Assembly: GCA_004154925.1 (NCBI GenBank)
Contig: QJNS01000158.1
Location: 1 to 64,000, forward strand
Source: Monosporascus cannonballus
Lineage: Eukaryota > Ascomycota > Sordariomycetes > Xylariales
Direction of reading: 5' to 3'
Length of the DNA: 64,000 nt
Under the pieces are notes generated by a model. The model had not been told where the DNA came from and ran no database searches. It saw only the letters and a program-made list of their open reading frames with translations. The position numbers and the translations under genes are program-made. The stretch's first letter is position 1. Every line of letters starts with the position of its first letter. Positions 48,540 through 59,982 of the stretch are shown here, one piece after another.

Positions 48540-49829
48540 ACCCGAGTTGGAGCGCCGCCCGTCGCGGGAGCGCGTGTGTCTGGTGGCGGTGACGGAAAGA
48601 GCGGGGGGGAGAGAGGGAGGTGGTGAAAATATGAGACGGGGGCATGGGGGACGGGGGCGCGGCGGAGGAGACGAAGAAAGGAAAAGAGAGAAATGCGAAG
48701 AGAGACGGCCGGACTGAGAAGGCACGGGATCGAATACCGCCCGCGCTCCTGCCTGATATCAGGGGTTCCCCGCCCAAGAGGCATATCGTCTCGGAATCAG
48801 GCCTCAGCCGTCAGGAGGCAATGTGATGCGAAGCGAAGCAGCCTGATCGGGGACCACGCTACGGATAGCGAGAGTTCCCCGGGTACTATCGCATATGCGA
48901 CGAATGGAGCATCCGCCCCGGCAACCACTCACCCCTCAGCTAGTTAGGATCCGGGCCCTCCCAAGGAGGGAAGACCTCGGACCTCGCGAGTCTCGGGGAC
49001 GGAAGCGAGTTGGCGCATATTCGAATCATCAGACGACCGGTGTCATCAACGCAAGGGCCCCCCAGAGACAGCGAGAGAACAATTCTGGACAGTCTAGAGC
49101 TAAAATGCCGGTTCGAAAGGATGCCTGCGTACCTACATATCTATCTACCCACCACATCCCTAAGCAGCATCGGATACATAGACAAATAAAAGTCAAAAGA
49201 TCGGCCTTAATCCTCGGCCCCCATGTAAGGGGTATGAGTCTGCGATACAAGTCTGTACCTGTGTATGTTCGGTGCCAACTAGATGAAAGAAAACGGGTCT
49301 GTTTTTGCTCATACTGTGCTCTGTGCGGTGTATATAGGAACCCTATGTACAATATCAACGAAGTCGCTGGCTTATGCGAATAAAAAAAAAACAAAGAAAA
49401 GTATGTATGCAAGTAAATGCCTGCTCGCCTCATTCTCGTCGCTATGCGGGTGAGTAGAGGAGAGGAAGACTCGTAAAAAGAATTGTTGCAAGACAGTGCC
49501 TTCCTGCGAGAGATGCAACTTTTGAGACTAGCACCACTCCGAAAGCATTCCATTCCAATTGCAATGAACCGAAAAAACAGCGAGACTGGACGACGCACAG
49601 AAAAACAAGACTCGAGATTGTTGTACGTCTCGCTTCTAGCGTCGGAGCCAGTGGGTATACTGCTGAAACACACTGTATCCGGAGCTCGTAACGGCGCCCG
49701 AGCCAAGCCCCCTTTCACCTCCCTCCCCCTTATTTATTATTTAAATTTTTTTTTGGAAAAAGCAGATCCTGCGTCTAAAAGAAAGGCATCCTTGGGGTTT
49801 TCACATTCCCGTCATTTCTGAGTTTCTGA
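48540..49829. other. Convergent intergenic region between the methyltransferase and glycogenin
   Basis: 1.3 kb holding both 3' UTRs. G-rich runs lie at 48638-48657. A 229-codon frame on the minus strand (49029-49718) has poly-Phe from an A-run and no domain, so I do not call it. Confidence 0.5.
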
Positions 49830-52011
49830 CTATGATCTCCTGGGAGCTGCCACGGGGGTCGCGTCTGGATCATCGGACAGGATACCCCGCACGGCACTAG
49901 AGCTCGCGTCCCCCTTTATCGGTTGCGGGCTCACGATGTTGGCGTCTTGTGTATGGTGCGCTGGTGAGGCATGCTTCTCTGAACCGAACGGCAGAGGCCG
50001 CGGCGGTAGATCGCTGCTATCGCGACTACTACCGCCGAGCTTCCGTAGCAGAGCTTCAGATTGTTGCTTGGCTAGTTTCTGAAGCTGTGCTACGGGATCC
50101 TTATGCAAGCTAGCACGTTAGTCAAATCGCAAAGACAGCCTCCACGATCCCATTGTCTCCCATGCTAACATACCCACTCTGTCTGCTCCGGCACACCCTC
50201 CGCGGCCGGTATCATAGGCTCACCCCCGTCATAACCTTTCTCTGGGCCACCGCTACTCCAGAACTTTGGTCGACGGATGGGTGCTGGCGTCACGGGCAGG
50301 CTCGGCCGCTCCTCTTCGGTCGGAAAATCGGTGACCTTAGAACCACGCCGGCGCCCAGCAGCCTCGTCGACCCCTTGGCCGGGACTAGTTATCTCGCTCG
50401 CGCCTTGGGACTTGAGACTTTGCTTGCGTCGGCGCTTTTGTAGGGAGTCGACATACCGCTCGATCTCCGGTATTGCGTCCCAAGCATTCGTCCGCGTAAA
50501 CGTGGTCCAGGGGTCCGAAGACGTTGCACGCATAGTCGGGGTCGTAGGGGTGGTGGGCTCGCTCTGGTTCGCGTCACTGGTCATTTCTGTGTATTCAGAC
50601 CTAGTAGAAGCCGTGGGCGAGGGTGGTACCGATGTCTCATTCGTAGCCGACACGCTCAGACGGCCGATTTCCGCCGTCTGGATCTGAGGCAGGTCGTCAG
50701 GAAAGACTCGAGACGGCTGGGGCTGATGAGGCTCCCAAGGAAAGATGGGCGGCGGCCTCTCGATCTTGCGACCGTACCCTTGAGACGAGGCGAACAAAGC
50801 GGTGTCTCTAGACATCTCATAGACGGAAGTATGAAAGTTTTCGGCCTCCCCCCTTGAGCCCGTCGGAGGAGCATGTCTACCACAAAAGTCAGTACATATT
50901 TGTCATGCTTATTCTCATAATCAGCCAGCCAGAACTTACTTCCGGGCGTCCCAGCTTGAGTACGTAAACTGGGGTGTGCTTGAGCCATCCTTGGGCTGGT
51001 ATTCTCCCCTGGTAAAATATTGCACTAGGGCAAGAGTTTTAAGTGACACTCCCGAAGGTGTAGTCGTCTGCGACTAATCATGGGTGAGTTGACGTTCAGC
51101 CAGGAAGAATAGGGTAATTGATTTATGGACTTACGGATGTCTGGTAATGTCGGTCATAGACCGCCCACCACCTGCCATACATCTCGTTAAACGGGGTGCT
51201 GCCGGTGTTCGCCTGCCTTCCCTGGAGCCACGGCTTTTCGGGGCCGATGAAGTGGACCATGTTGATGCTGGACTGGAAATGGCGATAGGCGGGAATGTAT
51301 TGGTAATGGGCGGAAGGGGTGACATTGTAGGTGAAGCTCAGGCGATTATATTTGTCCTTGAAATGCATGTTGATCAGACCCTGATCGGCTCCGTCAAAGG
51401 ACATGTTCCTCTGGGCCATGGACGACATGGTATCAAAGTCGTCCATATTAGGAGTCAGGACCATGACACCAGTGTTGAAGAGGTCAGGCCAACCGATATC
51501 CGGAGCGGCGGAGAAGGGTTCGGTTATGTCGAAGAGCTCGTCGGGAGCTCGATAGGCGACGACATCAGCGTCTACGTAGACGATCTTCCGGAATTGGGTC
51601 TGTTTCCATAGGTGGATCTTGGTGAAGACAGAGTGTAGATCGGTTCGGTTCATCAGACGTAGGTTCGCCGGTTCGGAGTTCCGGATGGTGTCAACGGGGA
51701 TGACATGGTCGTATACACCCTGTTCGAAAGAGTAAAATGTTTAGATCCCGACTCCAACAGAAATGCTTGGCTAGCGAGCTTACCTTGAGCACGTCTATGA
51801 CCTCAACCGACACAGTGTCCGGAGTGACCAGGACGGCCAGCTTCTTAGTCGTTCCATTATCGCGCAGGGAATGCGCCAATACCAGCGCGCCTAGAGGAGA
51901 GCTGTTAGAGATCTAGCTTGTGGAGCCGTTTGAGCTCGACTTACCGGACAGGTAGGTATCGCTCAACAGAAGGGTAGCGTAGACGTCCCCCGCTTCGCCT
52001 TGCGCAGCCAT
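49830..52011 (-). CDS. Glycogenin (self-glucosylating glycogen primer)
   Basis: Family GT8 enzyme that starts glycogen by glucosylating its own tyrosine. Six exons fit: 51945-52011, 51784-51890, 51135-51719, 50940-51067, 50174-50876 and 49830-50099, giving 619 residues. The catalytic domain covers about residues 1-260: DVYATLLLSDTYLSGALVLAHSL, VYVDADVV with the metal-binding DxD at 108-110, FNTGVMVL, and DGADQGLIN. The acceptor tyrosine is probably Tyr197 in AHYQYIPAY. Exon 4 joins TTTPSGVSLK to YSSWDARK. A long tail rich in Ser, Thr and Pro follows, with PPPIFPWEPH and YDGGEPMIPAAEGVPEQTEW, then a coiled segment DPVAQLQKLAKQQSEALLRK that may bind glycogen synthase. The last acceptor is AAG, less usual than CAG or TAG. 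Confidence 0.95.
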
Positions 52012-54860
52012 CTTTGCGCGGAGAGGTGCGAGAAGCTATACTGGAATGCAAGACCAGGTGCCAGATGGTAAGTGAACAAGAAGACGATAAAGGAGGAAAA
52101 TGTTGTGTTCCGTGGTCGTCTGTGCTGAAGCGAAGTGGCAAAGGAAAGCAAGCGAACGAAGAAGAATTCCTCGTGTGAAGTGGTGTATACGTAAGTTGGT
52201 TGAAGTAGGTGGAAGTCGAACACCAGCTACCTATATAGAGATAGGTAGGCATGTGTATGTAGCTAGGTACTCGCACTAAGTCAAGCAGAGTCTGGTACCT
52301 AACCGCTCTTAGCGAAAGATACAGGAAAGCACTGGAAACAAGGCACTTTCCACTATCCCAAAGGCTTGATGTTAGGTATCTATGCAATATAATCGTACAT
52401 CTGGCAGAATAAATGGAGTGAATTAATGCTGCTGGGTACAGTCGGCATGGAAATCAAGAGCCTATTGCTACCAAAGCCTGAGGCGATTTAAACCTAATCA
52501 CACTCAACAGTATTGCGATGACTGATAGTGTTAGGTAGCAATTTGCAAGTTCGCGCTCTTTCTTCCCATATACCCGTCGAGATGAAGCCATACAGGTGTA
52601 TAGACAGTCGTTGGCCGGGGCGGTTGCGCCACCACCGTTGCTACCAAGAGCCCCGCCAACGTGCTTAGGTACGAAAAGCTGCATCATCATCATGCATGCA
52701 GACTTTTGGGCCGAAAAGGAAAAAAAAATATCAGAAGTTGCTGCCATGTACGATCGTATTACTGCACTGTAGTAGGTAACCTAACAGTTAGAAAGCTGGC
52801 TAGGCCTGTGAGATTCCCATCCGAAGAGGGGTGATCACCAACCCCTCCGTCCACTCAAGCTTCAGATAATTGATCTGTCTCCATCCACAGGACGAGAGAT
52901 AAGGACCCAAGCAAGATCTAGCTTCAATCAATGTAACAAGCGCTGGTGCGGCAAAGAGAGCAGCGAATCCCATTAGTGTAATAGAGTACGCGTACGTCGA
53001 GAATCTTCGCAAAAATGATATCTGTAAGTTCACTTACTTAGTACAGCATCCATCCAATGTGGTGATGATTTGGACATGCAGGTATGGAGGGGTATCCCGC
53101 CCCACTGGAACTAATCGCCCGAGTCCCAGCCAACCAGCTCTGCCAAAGCTCGAGGCAAGAATCCAAGTTAGGAAAATGCGTTGACAGCTCCATCGTGAAT
53201 GGTCGACAAGGCGGTGGCCAAAAAAAAATGACTGATACAGTCAAAGACCCATAAACTCCATATAATACCGTCGACTCTGTGGACTCCTTTCGTTTTCTGG
53301 CCAACACTGGGGCTGCTTTCCTTGCTTGATATAACGCATACATAGCTCTAGATCTGGTTCGAGCGGAGTTGCGTGGGGGCCCGAGGGCAGTATCTGATTC
53401 TAGATTGCTGCCAGCCATATGCTTGGGTATCCTTACTGCGCACCATAACGCGCCGGCAGGGCGGAGGGGCAACCCGGAGGGGGAGCTGGAGGGGCGAAGG
53501 GGGAGGGGGAGGGGCAATTCTGTGAAAATATTGTAACTGCGAAGAGTTTGATCCAATACAATGGTCCTATTAGAAAGTTTTACAGGAAAGAATTTATCAA
53601 AGGGGGAACCCACACGGCAAGATGGTTGGGATCGGCTCTGCCATCCTAGGGACGTAGCCTGCCTGTCTACATATGTATGAGGAGAGCTAGTACTTGTATG
53701 GAAGACCAACATCCACAGCAACGTCATAGCAAAGGACTAGTGTCTACTCTAGGTCTGGACAGATGGAAGATGCCCAGCAGCTTAAAGATTGACATATCAA
53801 CGGCGTATCATAGCATGCGGCGAAGTTTGCAGCCGCGAAGCCCGGTTAGGGTGTTTGGCAGAACGCAGCCGATAACTAAAGATTGTTATGTGAAGAGGGC
53901 TGATCGAGCCCGTCCAGACAACTCGGACCATCCGTTGCCCACCTACATCAGTAGTCAAGGTGGTAGTGAGATTTATTAGCATACCGAGGACCCAAGGAAA
54001 ACCATTGGGTATGTCAAAAGTTTCTTACTACGTGCCACCTTGAGCAAGTAACCATATCAGTAACAAGTGCCTATGTAGGCGATAAGATCGAGGGTGGTAT
54101 GATGGCGATGCCTTCCTTCCTTCACCGCTTCTCCAGTATTTTCGTATGTTGATCTAGACTAGATCCACTCATCCCTATCTGCCCCCACCAGTACGGGCAT
54201 GGGATACGCTAACCCCGGACATCCCATCTCACGATCGCCGGAGAATCTCCGCCAGTATGACATGGTGGACTACCTATAAGTAGTTAAGAGGCGTCGTACA
54301 GGTAGGTAGAGAGATAACCGACCGACATGAAGCCGGCAAAGATCTGTGGAGGACGTTAGGAGGAGCTGTTCTGGTTGCGAATTCACCCATTCCAGCTAGA
54401 GTAGTTTCTCCTCAGACTCAGGAACTCCCTCGGCGTGATAACAAGGCATCGGTTGTGGCTACGGTGGGAAGTGAATCAGCTATGGATGGCCAGTTAGTAT
54501 CTCTTCTAGTCCCTAAATCGAGCAGACAATCCTAGCTACCTCGCCCACCGTAGAAACCAAAGTGAACGAGCATGCATTAAGGGCCCCCCAGGAGAGTAAA
54601 TGCTGCAAGGAGCTCGACCGTGCTTCCCAGTACATATATCGCGGAAGAGACAGTGACCATATAAGCGACTCCTAAAGCTGCCCACCCAACTGTCTGCCGG
54701 GCTAATTCTATACAACGTGGTATAAGAACCCGGCTCATACCAAAAAAAAAATCAATCCCTCCACGTATAAGCCGGTTGCGCGTTTGCTATGCCATGATTT
54801 TCCGTTTACGTATCCCACTCTTCGGGTGGTGGACGCCGTAGGTATGCAGTGGTGATCAGA
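52012..54860. other. Intergenic region upstream of glycogenin, 2.8 kb
   Basis: It holds the glycogenin promoter and the CDF transporter 3' end. GGTAGGTA-type tracts lie at 52227-52270 and 54301-54308, and a G-run cluster at 53479-53514. A 229-codon minus-strand frame (53038-53727) crosses the G-run cluster and shows no domain, so it is not called. Confidence 0.5.
53479..53514 (+). other. Potential G-quadruplex sequence
   Basis: Five runs of four or five G with spacers of 7, 4, 1 and 1 nt satisfy the usual G4 pattern on the plus strand. It lies about 1.5 kb upstream of the glycogenin start. Confidence 0.65.
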
Positions 54861-56300
54861 TTAGATATCCTTCTTGTAGAAGTGCTCCGGCTTGTGCGAG
54901 GTCTCGTAGTCGACATGGACGTAGGCCCTCTCGATGTCGGGCAGGTCCTCGAGCTTGAACTGGAGCTCCTCGGCGACGTCGTGCGTGGCGCGCAGCGAGG
55001 CATCCGGGTTCATGACGATGTCGACCTCGGCGATGAGCCGGGGCCCGGAGTGGTAGACGCGCACGGTGTCGATGCCGAGGATGGAGTCCGGCGAGTGAGT
55101 GAGGCAGACGTACGTGATGAGCTGTTGCGTCTCGACGCTGGCCACGACGCCCACCAGCAGCATGAACTCCTGGAAGGCGGTGCGCAGCCAGATGCCGCTG
55201 ATCAGCAGCGACAGGATGATAGCGCCCATGGGGTCGAGCCACCACACCAGCTTCGACCCGCCCACCGACGTCATCACGCCGAAGCCGTTGATCAGCAGGT
55301 CATTGCGGTGGTCCTGCCACAGGATGTCCACCTGGCTGTAGTTGTCCTTGATGCCCCAGCAGTAGAGGAACAGGGCGAACTTGGTCGCGAAGGCGATCGT
55401 CACCGCCAGCACGGAGGGCAGGTGGAAGGAATTCAGCTCGTCGTCCTTCCGCGTCGCGAGCTCCTCCACCGAGAAGCAGATCAGAACCAGCGAAACGGCG
55501 GTCATGAGGAACGAGAAGGAAATGTTGCCGGCGGTCTCGAGCCGCGCCTTGCCCGAGGGGAACCGGTTCGGGTCTACGCGCTTCACGGCCCGGTTCGCCA
55601 GGATCAGCATCAGGTTACTGGCGGGGTCGAAGATGGAGTCGGCCATGGTAGTGAAGAGCGACAGGGAGCCGGAAGAGATGGCGCCGTACATCTGCAGGAT
55701 GGAGAGGATGATGTTGGCGATGAAGGAGCCCCAGACGGCGATCCTAAACTTCAGCTGCTCCTCGCCCTGTTCCTGGGCCGCCTCGGCGCGGTGCTCCTCG
55801 ACGCTCTTGAGCAAGCGCTCAATCGTCTCGTTCTGAGAGCGGTAGAATGTCTGGACCTTCTGGGAATGGCGGCCGGACCCGATGAACGAGGACCGGAACG
55901 CCTTGCCGACCCTGCTATTGCCGGCACTGTCCCTCTTACGGGACATGTTCGCCTTGATCTCATCGAGCTGCGCGTCCGTCTTCAGGGCCGATGACAGATT
56001 GTACGGGTCGCTGCCCCTAAAACGCACAGTACCCGTCTGCGACTCCACGTCTGTCGCCTGGGAAGGGTGGCGCGAGACGGGCTGCTCGGTCTCGTCGCTC
56101 ACGGCTTCCACGCCCGTACTAGTGGCCTTGCGACCGCCGTCACCACGTAAGGAAGCATGCGAGGAGTGGGCATGCGGCCTAGAACTGTTCGAAGAGGAGT
56201 GAGCCGGGCTACCCGGTCGCTCATGCTGATGCAAGCGAAAGGGATGCGGATGCATCGTAATGCTGCTGGAGAGGTCGGGCTCCATTGAAGATTCCTCCAA
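54861..56300 (-). CDS. Cation diffusion facilitator, Mn-type
   Basis: Proton-coupled divalent metal exporter. One frame of 479 residues starts MEESSMEPDL; Met6 is a possible alternative. The N-terminal 180 residues are disordered, rich in Ser and His (HPHPFRLHQHERPG, RPHAHSSHAS). The CDF domain starts near 185: FRIAVWGSFIANIILSILQ, then DSIFD at 221-225 and WQDHRND with Asp330/Asp334. These two DxxxD sites replace the HxxxD pair of zinc CDFs and match the manganese group. The cytosolic C-terminal domain runs from about 385 to 470 (VYHSGPRLIAEVDIVM, VHVDYETSHKPEH). The substrate (Mn2+, perhaps Fe2+) is inferred. The antisense strand has a 381-codon frame that is a GC-driven shadow. Confidence 0.93.
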   Translation of the reverse strand: MEESSMEPDLSSSITMHPHPFRLHQHERPGSPAHSSSNSSRPHAHSSHASLRGDGGRKATSTGVEAVSDETEQPVSRHPSQATDVESQTGTVRFRGSDPYNLSSALKTDAQLDEIKANMSRKRDSAGNSRVGKAFRSSFIGSGRHSQKVQTFYRSQNETIERLLKSVEEHRAEAAQEQGEEQLKFRIAVWGSFIANIILSILQMYGAISSGSLSLFTTMADSIFDPASNLMLILANRAVKRVDPNRFPSGKARLETAGNISFSFLMTAVSLVLICFSVEELATRKDDELNSFHLPSVLAVTIAFATKFALFLYCWGIKDNYSQVDILWQDHRNDLLINGFGVMTSVGGSKLVWWLDPMGAIILSLLISGIWLRTAFQEFMLLVGVVASVETQQLITYVCLTHSPDSILGIDTVRVYHSGPRLIAEVDIVMNPDASLRATHDVAEELQFKLEDLPDIERAYVHVDYETSHKPEHFYKKDI

Positions 56301-59300
56301 AACGACAACCAGACTTAGAGATCCGCTGATTGATAATGCGCTGTTTGTTCCACAAAGTGGTACAAATACGCGCAGGGGCCAAATATTATCGAAAGAGCGA
56401 CAAAGATGGCAATGATAAAGGATCTACGAGGAACTAATAGAACGGTTTCACATAGAGCGGTGAGTAAGCCCAAAACCTGATTCTTTGGCGGGATGAGGGC
56501 TGTCCCACCTCACCGAAGCAGGCCAGAGTCGATCAGCCGTCCCAGAGCTACGTAGGTAATGGTAGTGAATGAATTCATTCGAAAGGAGGTGCTAATTAAG
56601 GTTATCAGATTATACTACCCTCTTTCTAGTAAGCGGGCCCATGTCTCCATTCCAAATAGGGAAATATTCTATGGGGTCCCTGCGTTGGCACTGAGGCCGC
56701 CTGGCTTACTGACCGAAACTCAAACCTGACTTACTAGAAGCACCATCATTGACTCTTTGGAAATCTCCAGGGTTGGAACTGAAGAGGTACTCGACCCATA
56801 GCCTATGCAGGCCGCGGCAGTTTCGGGAGCAGAGCGTTACGAAAACGAGCCCACGTAAATGGCAGCAGAGTATCTTCCTCAGCCATTGCCTCATCGCGTT
56901 TATGCTGGAGAGTCGTCTCTGGTTTACAGCTGTAACGTCATGTTATGTCACAAGGGCACTGGAGGTATGACGCCTTACTCTCGGCAATTCCCGGTGATGC
57001 TTCCTTAGATACGCGTCGCATGAACTCATCGTCAGCAACCTCCCCCTTGACCTCGCCGACCCCGCACGAATGAGACGCAGAGTCTACTATCGTCTTTTAC
57101 CATGATTAGATGACGAGACAGGTTCTGCTGCGAGGCGCTAGTACGCTTAGTTTGGTTCTTCGCCAAGTGAATGGCAATGATCCACAGAGGCTCTTAGGGA
57201 CACAGATGACAAGGTAACTAGTGTCCGGCGCCTCAGTTGGGGGTAGTGCCAGTCGGATGGGCACACGGATACTTTTGCTGTCACCCTTTGACATGATGGC
57301 CTTTCATAGGGTAGTCCGCTGCGGATCTAGTGAAGGGCTGAAGGAACAGCATAGAAGCCAAATATGGCAATCGGGCGGATGGGTTTGATGTGGCCGGCAT
57401 TGACCAGATCCAAGTCTGTCCCAGCGGACAGACATTCCTGCGTACGTTGCCTCACTGCCAAGTGCAGATTCAACTTAGATGATCTCTCCGGGGCATGTCT
57501 TTCTGGTCGTATTGACTCGACATGGCCGATGCTCTGTGCCTATGCGTTTACAACAAGAGACCAGATAGCATCTTCACATAACACATATATTGAGCATCCT
57601 ATAATTTATATTGTCGTAGTAACTGGGCGTTCCCATAAAAGATTATCGTGTAGCTTGGGACGTTCTGTTTCTACTGCCTTTGTCGATTTGTATCACTCCA
57701 CATCATGACTCCGACCATGGGCTCTTGCTGACCTACCAAGAGACGAAGGCCGCTCACTCGCGTATTTGATAGACGAAAGCGAAGACCGAAGATATAGACG
57801 ACAATATCGGAGCGAAAGGCGGATCTTTAGAGGTAGCCGTGCTCACTAGGCTCTACAATTACCAGCCGGATATAAGAAGCAATGGCAACACAATGGGCAG
57901 AGAAGCTCGATGGAACCTCGGAGCTACCTTGACTTGAAACGAATGAATTAATTGCAAGAAGAAAAAAAGCAGCACTAGCATAATGGACAGTTAGCTCATT
58001 TCCAAGTGCCCCTTTCACTTTTAAATTCAAAGGCTCACGTTAACATAGGCTACTGGACAGTTATCACATCGTCGCTATCAACCAGCTCAAAACTTCCTTT
58101 CCCTCCCATCAGCGACACTCCTACTTGCTTAGCCTAGAAGAGAGTAAGTGTCAGGGGAAATGGTAGCACAGAGTGAAAGGCAGGAAATTAACTATTAGGT
58201 AGCAGTAGAGATAACCATTAACGCCCGTCCTTCCTAAATATCTGGGGGGAAGAAGCCGTCCCTTATATAGCCGTAAGACCACTGTCCAACAGGTTCCACC
58301 GTATCCCGGACCTGAGCACCTAACTATAAGTGCGTATGCCTTGGTAGTCCAGCGATAAGGAAGACTGCTTTAATTATAAAAAAATTAGGCGCATTTTGGC
58401 ATCATGTGACAGGGCGGCTCGGGAGACTTTCCACGCCTGCCCCTATTGTAACCTTAAATAGCGTTCCGATTGTTAAGAGTGGAGTTTGGGTCCAGCGAAA
58501 TAGACGTGCTAAGATGCGCGTGGCTTGGTCGAAACTGCACTGAGCAAGATACAAAGATTTCGTGATGTGTGCTGGGGCCACCTATAAACTTTGACTTGCC
58601 CAGGAGACCATTAGGTAAGCCTGGCGTTGAGCAAAGAAGGTAATAGGTAAAAGTGAAGAAGTTCTCTCAAATCAAAGACATTACGTCCTTGACATACATA
58701 GGCTTTTGTTAGAAATAAAACCACAGCGTCAGGAGAGAATCCCCTGGAGAGGAATATAGGGGCCTGGAAAGGGAGAAAAGACGGTGAACGAGTATTGAAC
58801 GGGGATTATAGCGTCGGTAACTTGTGGCCGACACCTCGGTCGGGAAACGTCTCCTCTAGAAGACAAGCCCCTGACTACCCGGACCTCAATAACGGGATTC
58901 AGCTTAATAGGGCCTTAGAACAGCCATGGTAGGTCCCCGATCGCCTGGTTCTCTCGGATAGTTTGAGTACTACCCATAAGCAAGGCCAACCTGATCGCAG
59001 ACAGCTAGAAAGGTGATCATATCAATGATAGAACTAGACATGGGGAGTTTGTGTTCGGGCTGAAAGCCGCCTCTCCCCGTTCCAGTAGCGTTCCCGGCTC
59101 CCAGCAAAGGTCAGGCGGCAGGCAGAAGTCCATGTCTAGCCTAGGCTAAGCAATGACTGGGTCTGCTGAAGAAGTGAAACTATTGGAAGACGGCCTTGAA
59201 GACCGATCGAAAGTTTTGTAACTAAGTACTAGTGATGCCTAATTAACAGGCAGTTAGCTCAAATGCAATATGCGTTCATATAAGGCCGATGTATGGCTGG

Positions 59301-59982
59301 CCATGATGTTCGAGAAGTTCATACACCGTTAGCATACTGAGACAGTCGTAACCATGCCCAAAATCCCAAAGTCTCTAAGAAATGCTAGGGCTTTCGGTCC
59401 GTTATCTACACATCCCATGTTTCCCATCGACATTGCATCACTCGCCTATTTACTAACAGGAATATAGGCATCTGCCCCTATTGTACCTACACAGTTGCCT
59501 CCCAGGGCTTAATTTAGGATGGATTCAATGGAAGCCGAGGTCGGCCACGGTGTGTCGATAATCCGTGGTATACTTATTAATATGATATCTATTTAATGGA
59601 ATACCTACCCCCGGCATAAGCTTATCGCAGCCAACATGGCCCCGTTAGGTACCTAACGCTAATAAGTGGCACATCGCTGATACCACAGGACCTAACAACC
59701 AACCAGAGATGTATTATGTAATTAGCAATTACATAGGTGGCATCATCAACTTCCAGGTAGGTAGGTATGAGACAAACCTTACAAAAACCAGAATCCGGTT
59801 CATCAGATACCTACAAAGCGGCGTCATAGGACAAAGCGACTTCACCGACCAAACGAAGCATAGGCTCACCATCCAACTACCTAATTATAGATACCATGGA
59901 CACCTAGCTGTAAAATAACTCCTTTTGCCCTTAAACTTCAAGTTCACACGGTCGCCCTCTCATCGTCACGCGATCCGTCAAG
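56301..59982. promoter_or_regulatory. Divergent 3.7-kb intergenic region between the CDF gene and hrd1
   Basis: Both promoters lie within it. Frames are short and unconvincing. A 16-bp perfect palindrome lies at 59643-59658 and a GGTAGGTA tract at 59755-59767. Confidence 0.45.
59643..59658. promoter_or_regulatory. 16-bp perfect palindrome CGTTAGGTACCTAACG
   Basis: The sequence equals its own reverse complement over 16 bases and lies about 325 bp before the hrd1 ATG. It could bind a dimeric regulator; one such palindrome per window is also expected by chance. Confidence 0.35.

Noticed and set aside
49029..49718. 229-codon minus-strand frame between the methyltransferase and glycogenin
   Set aside because: It contains residues from an A-run, has no domain and no codon bias, and lies where the glycogenin 3' UTR is expected.
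53038..53727. 229-codon minus-strand frame upstream of glycogenin
   Set aside because: It crosses the G-rich simple sequence (giving poly Pro/Leu) and matches no family.
54849..55994. 381-codon frame antisense to the CDF gene
   Set aside because: It shadows a well-supported transporter and its product is low-complexity (Asp, Glu, His, Arg and Gly rich).
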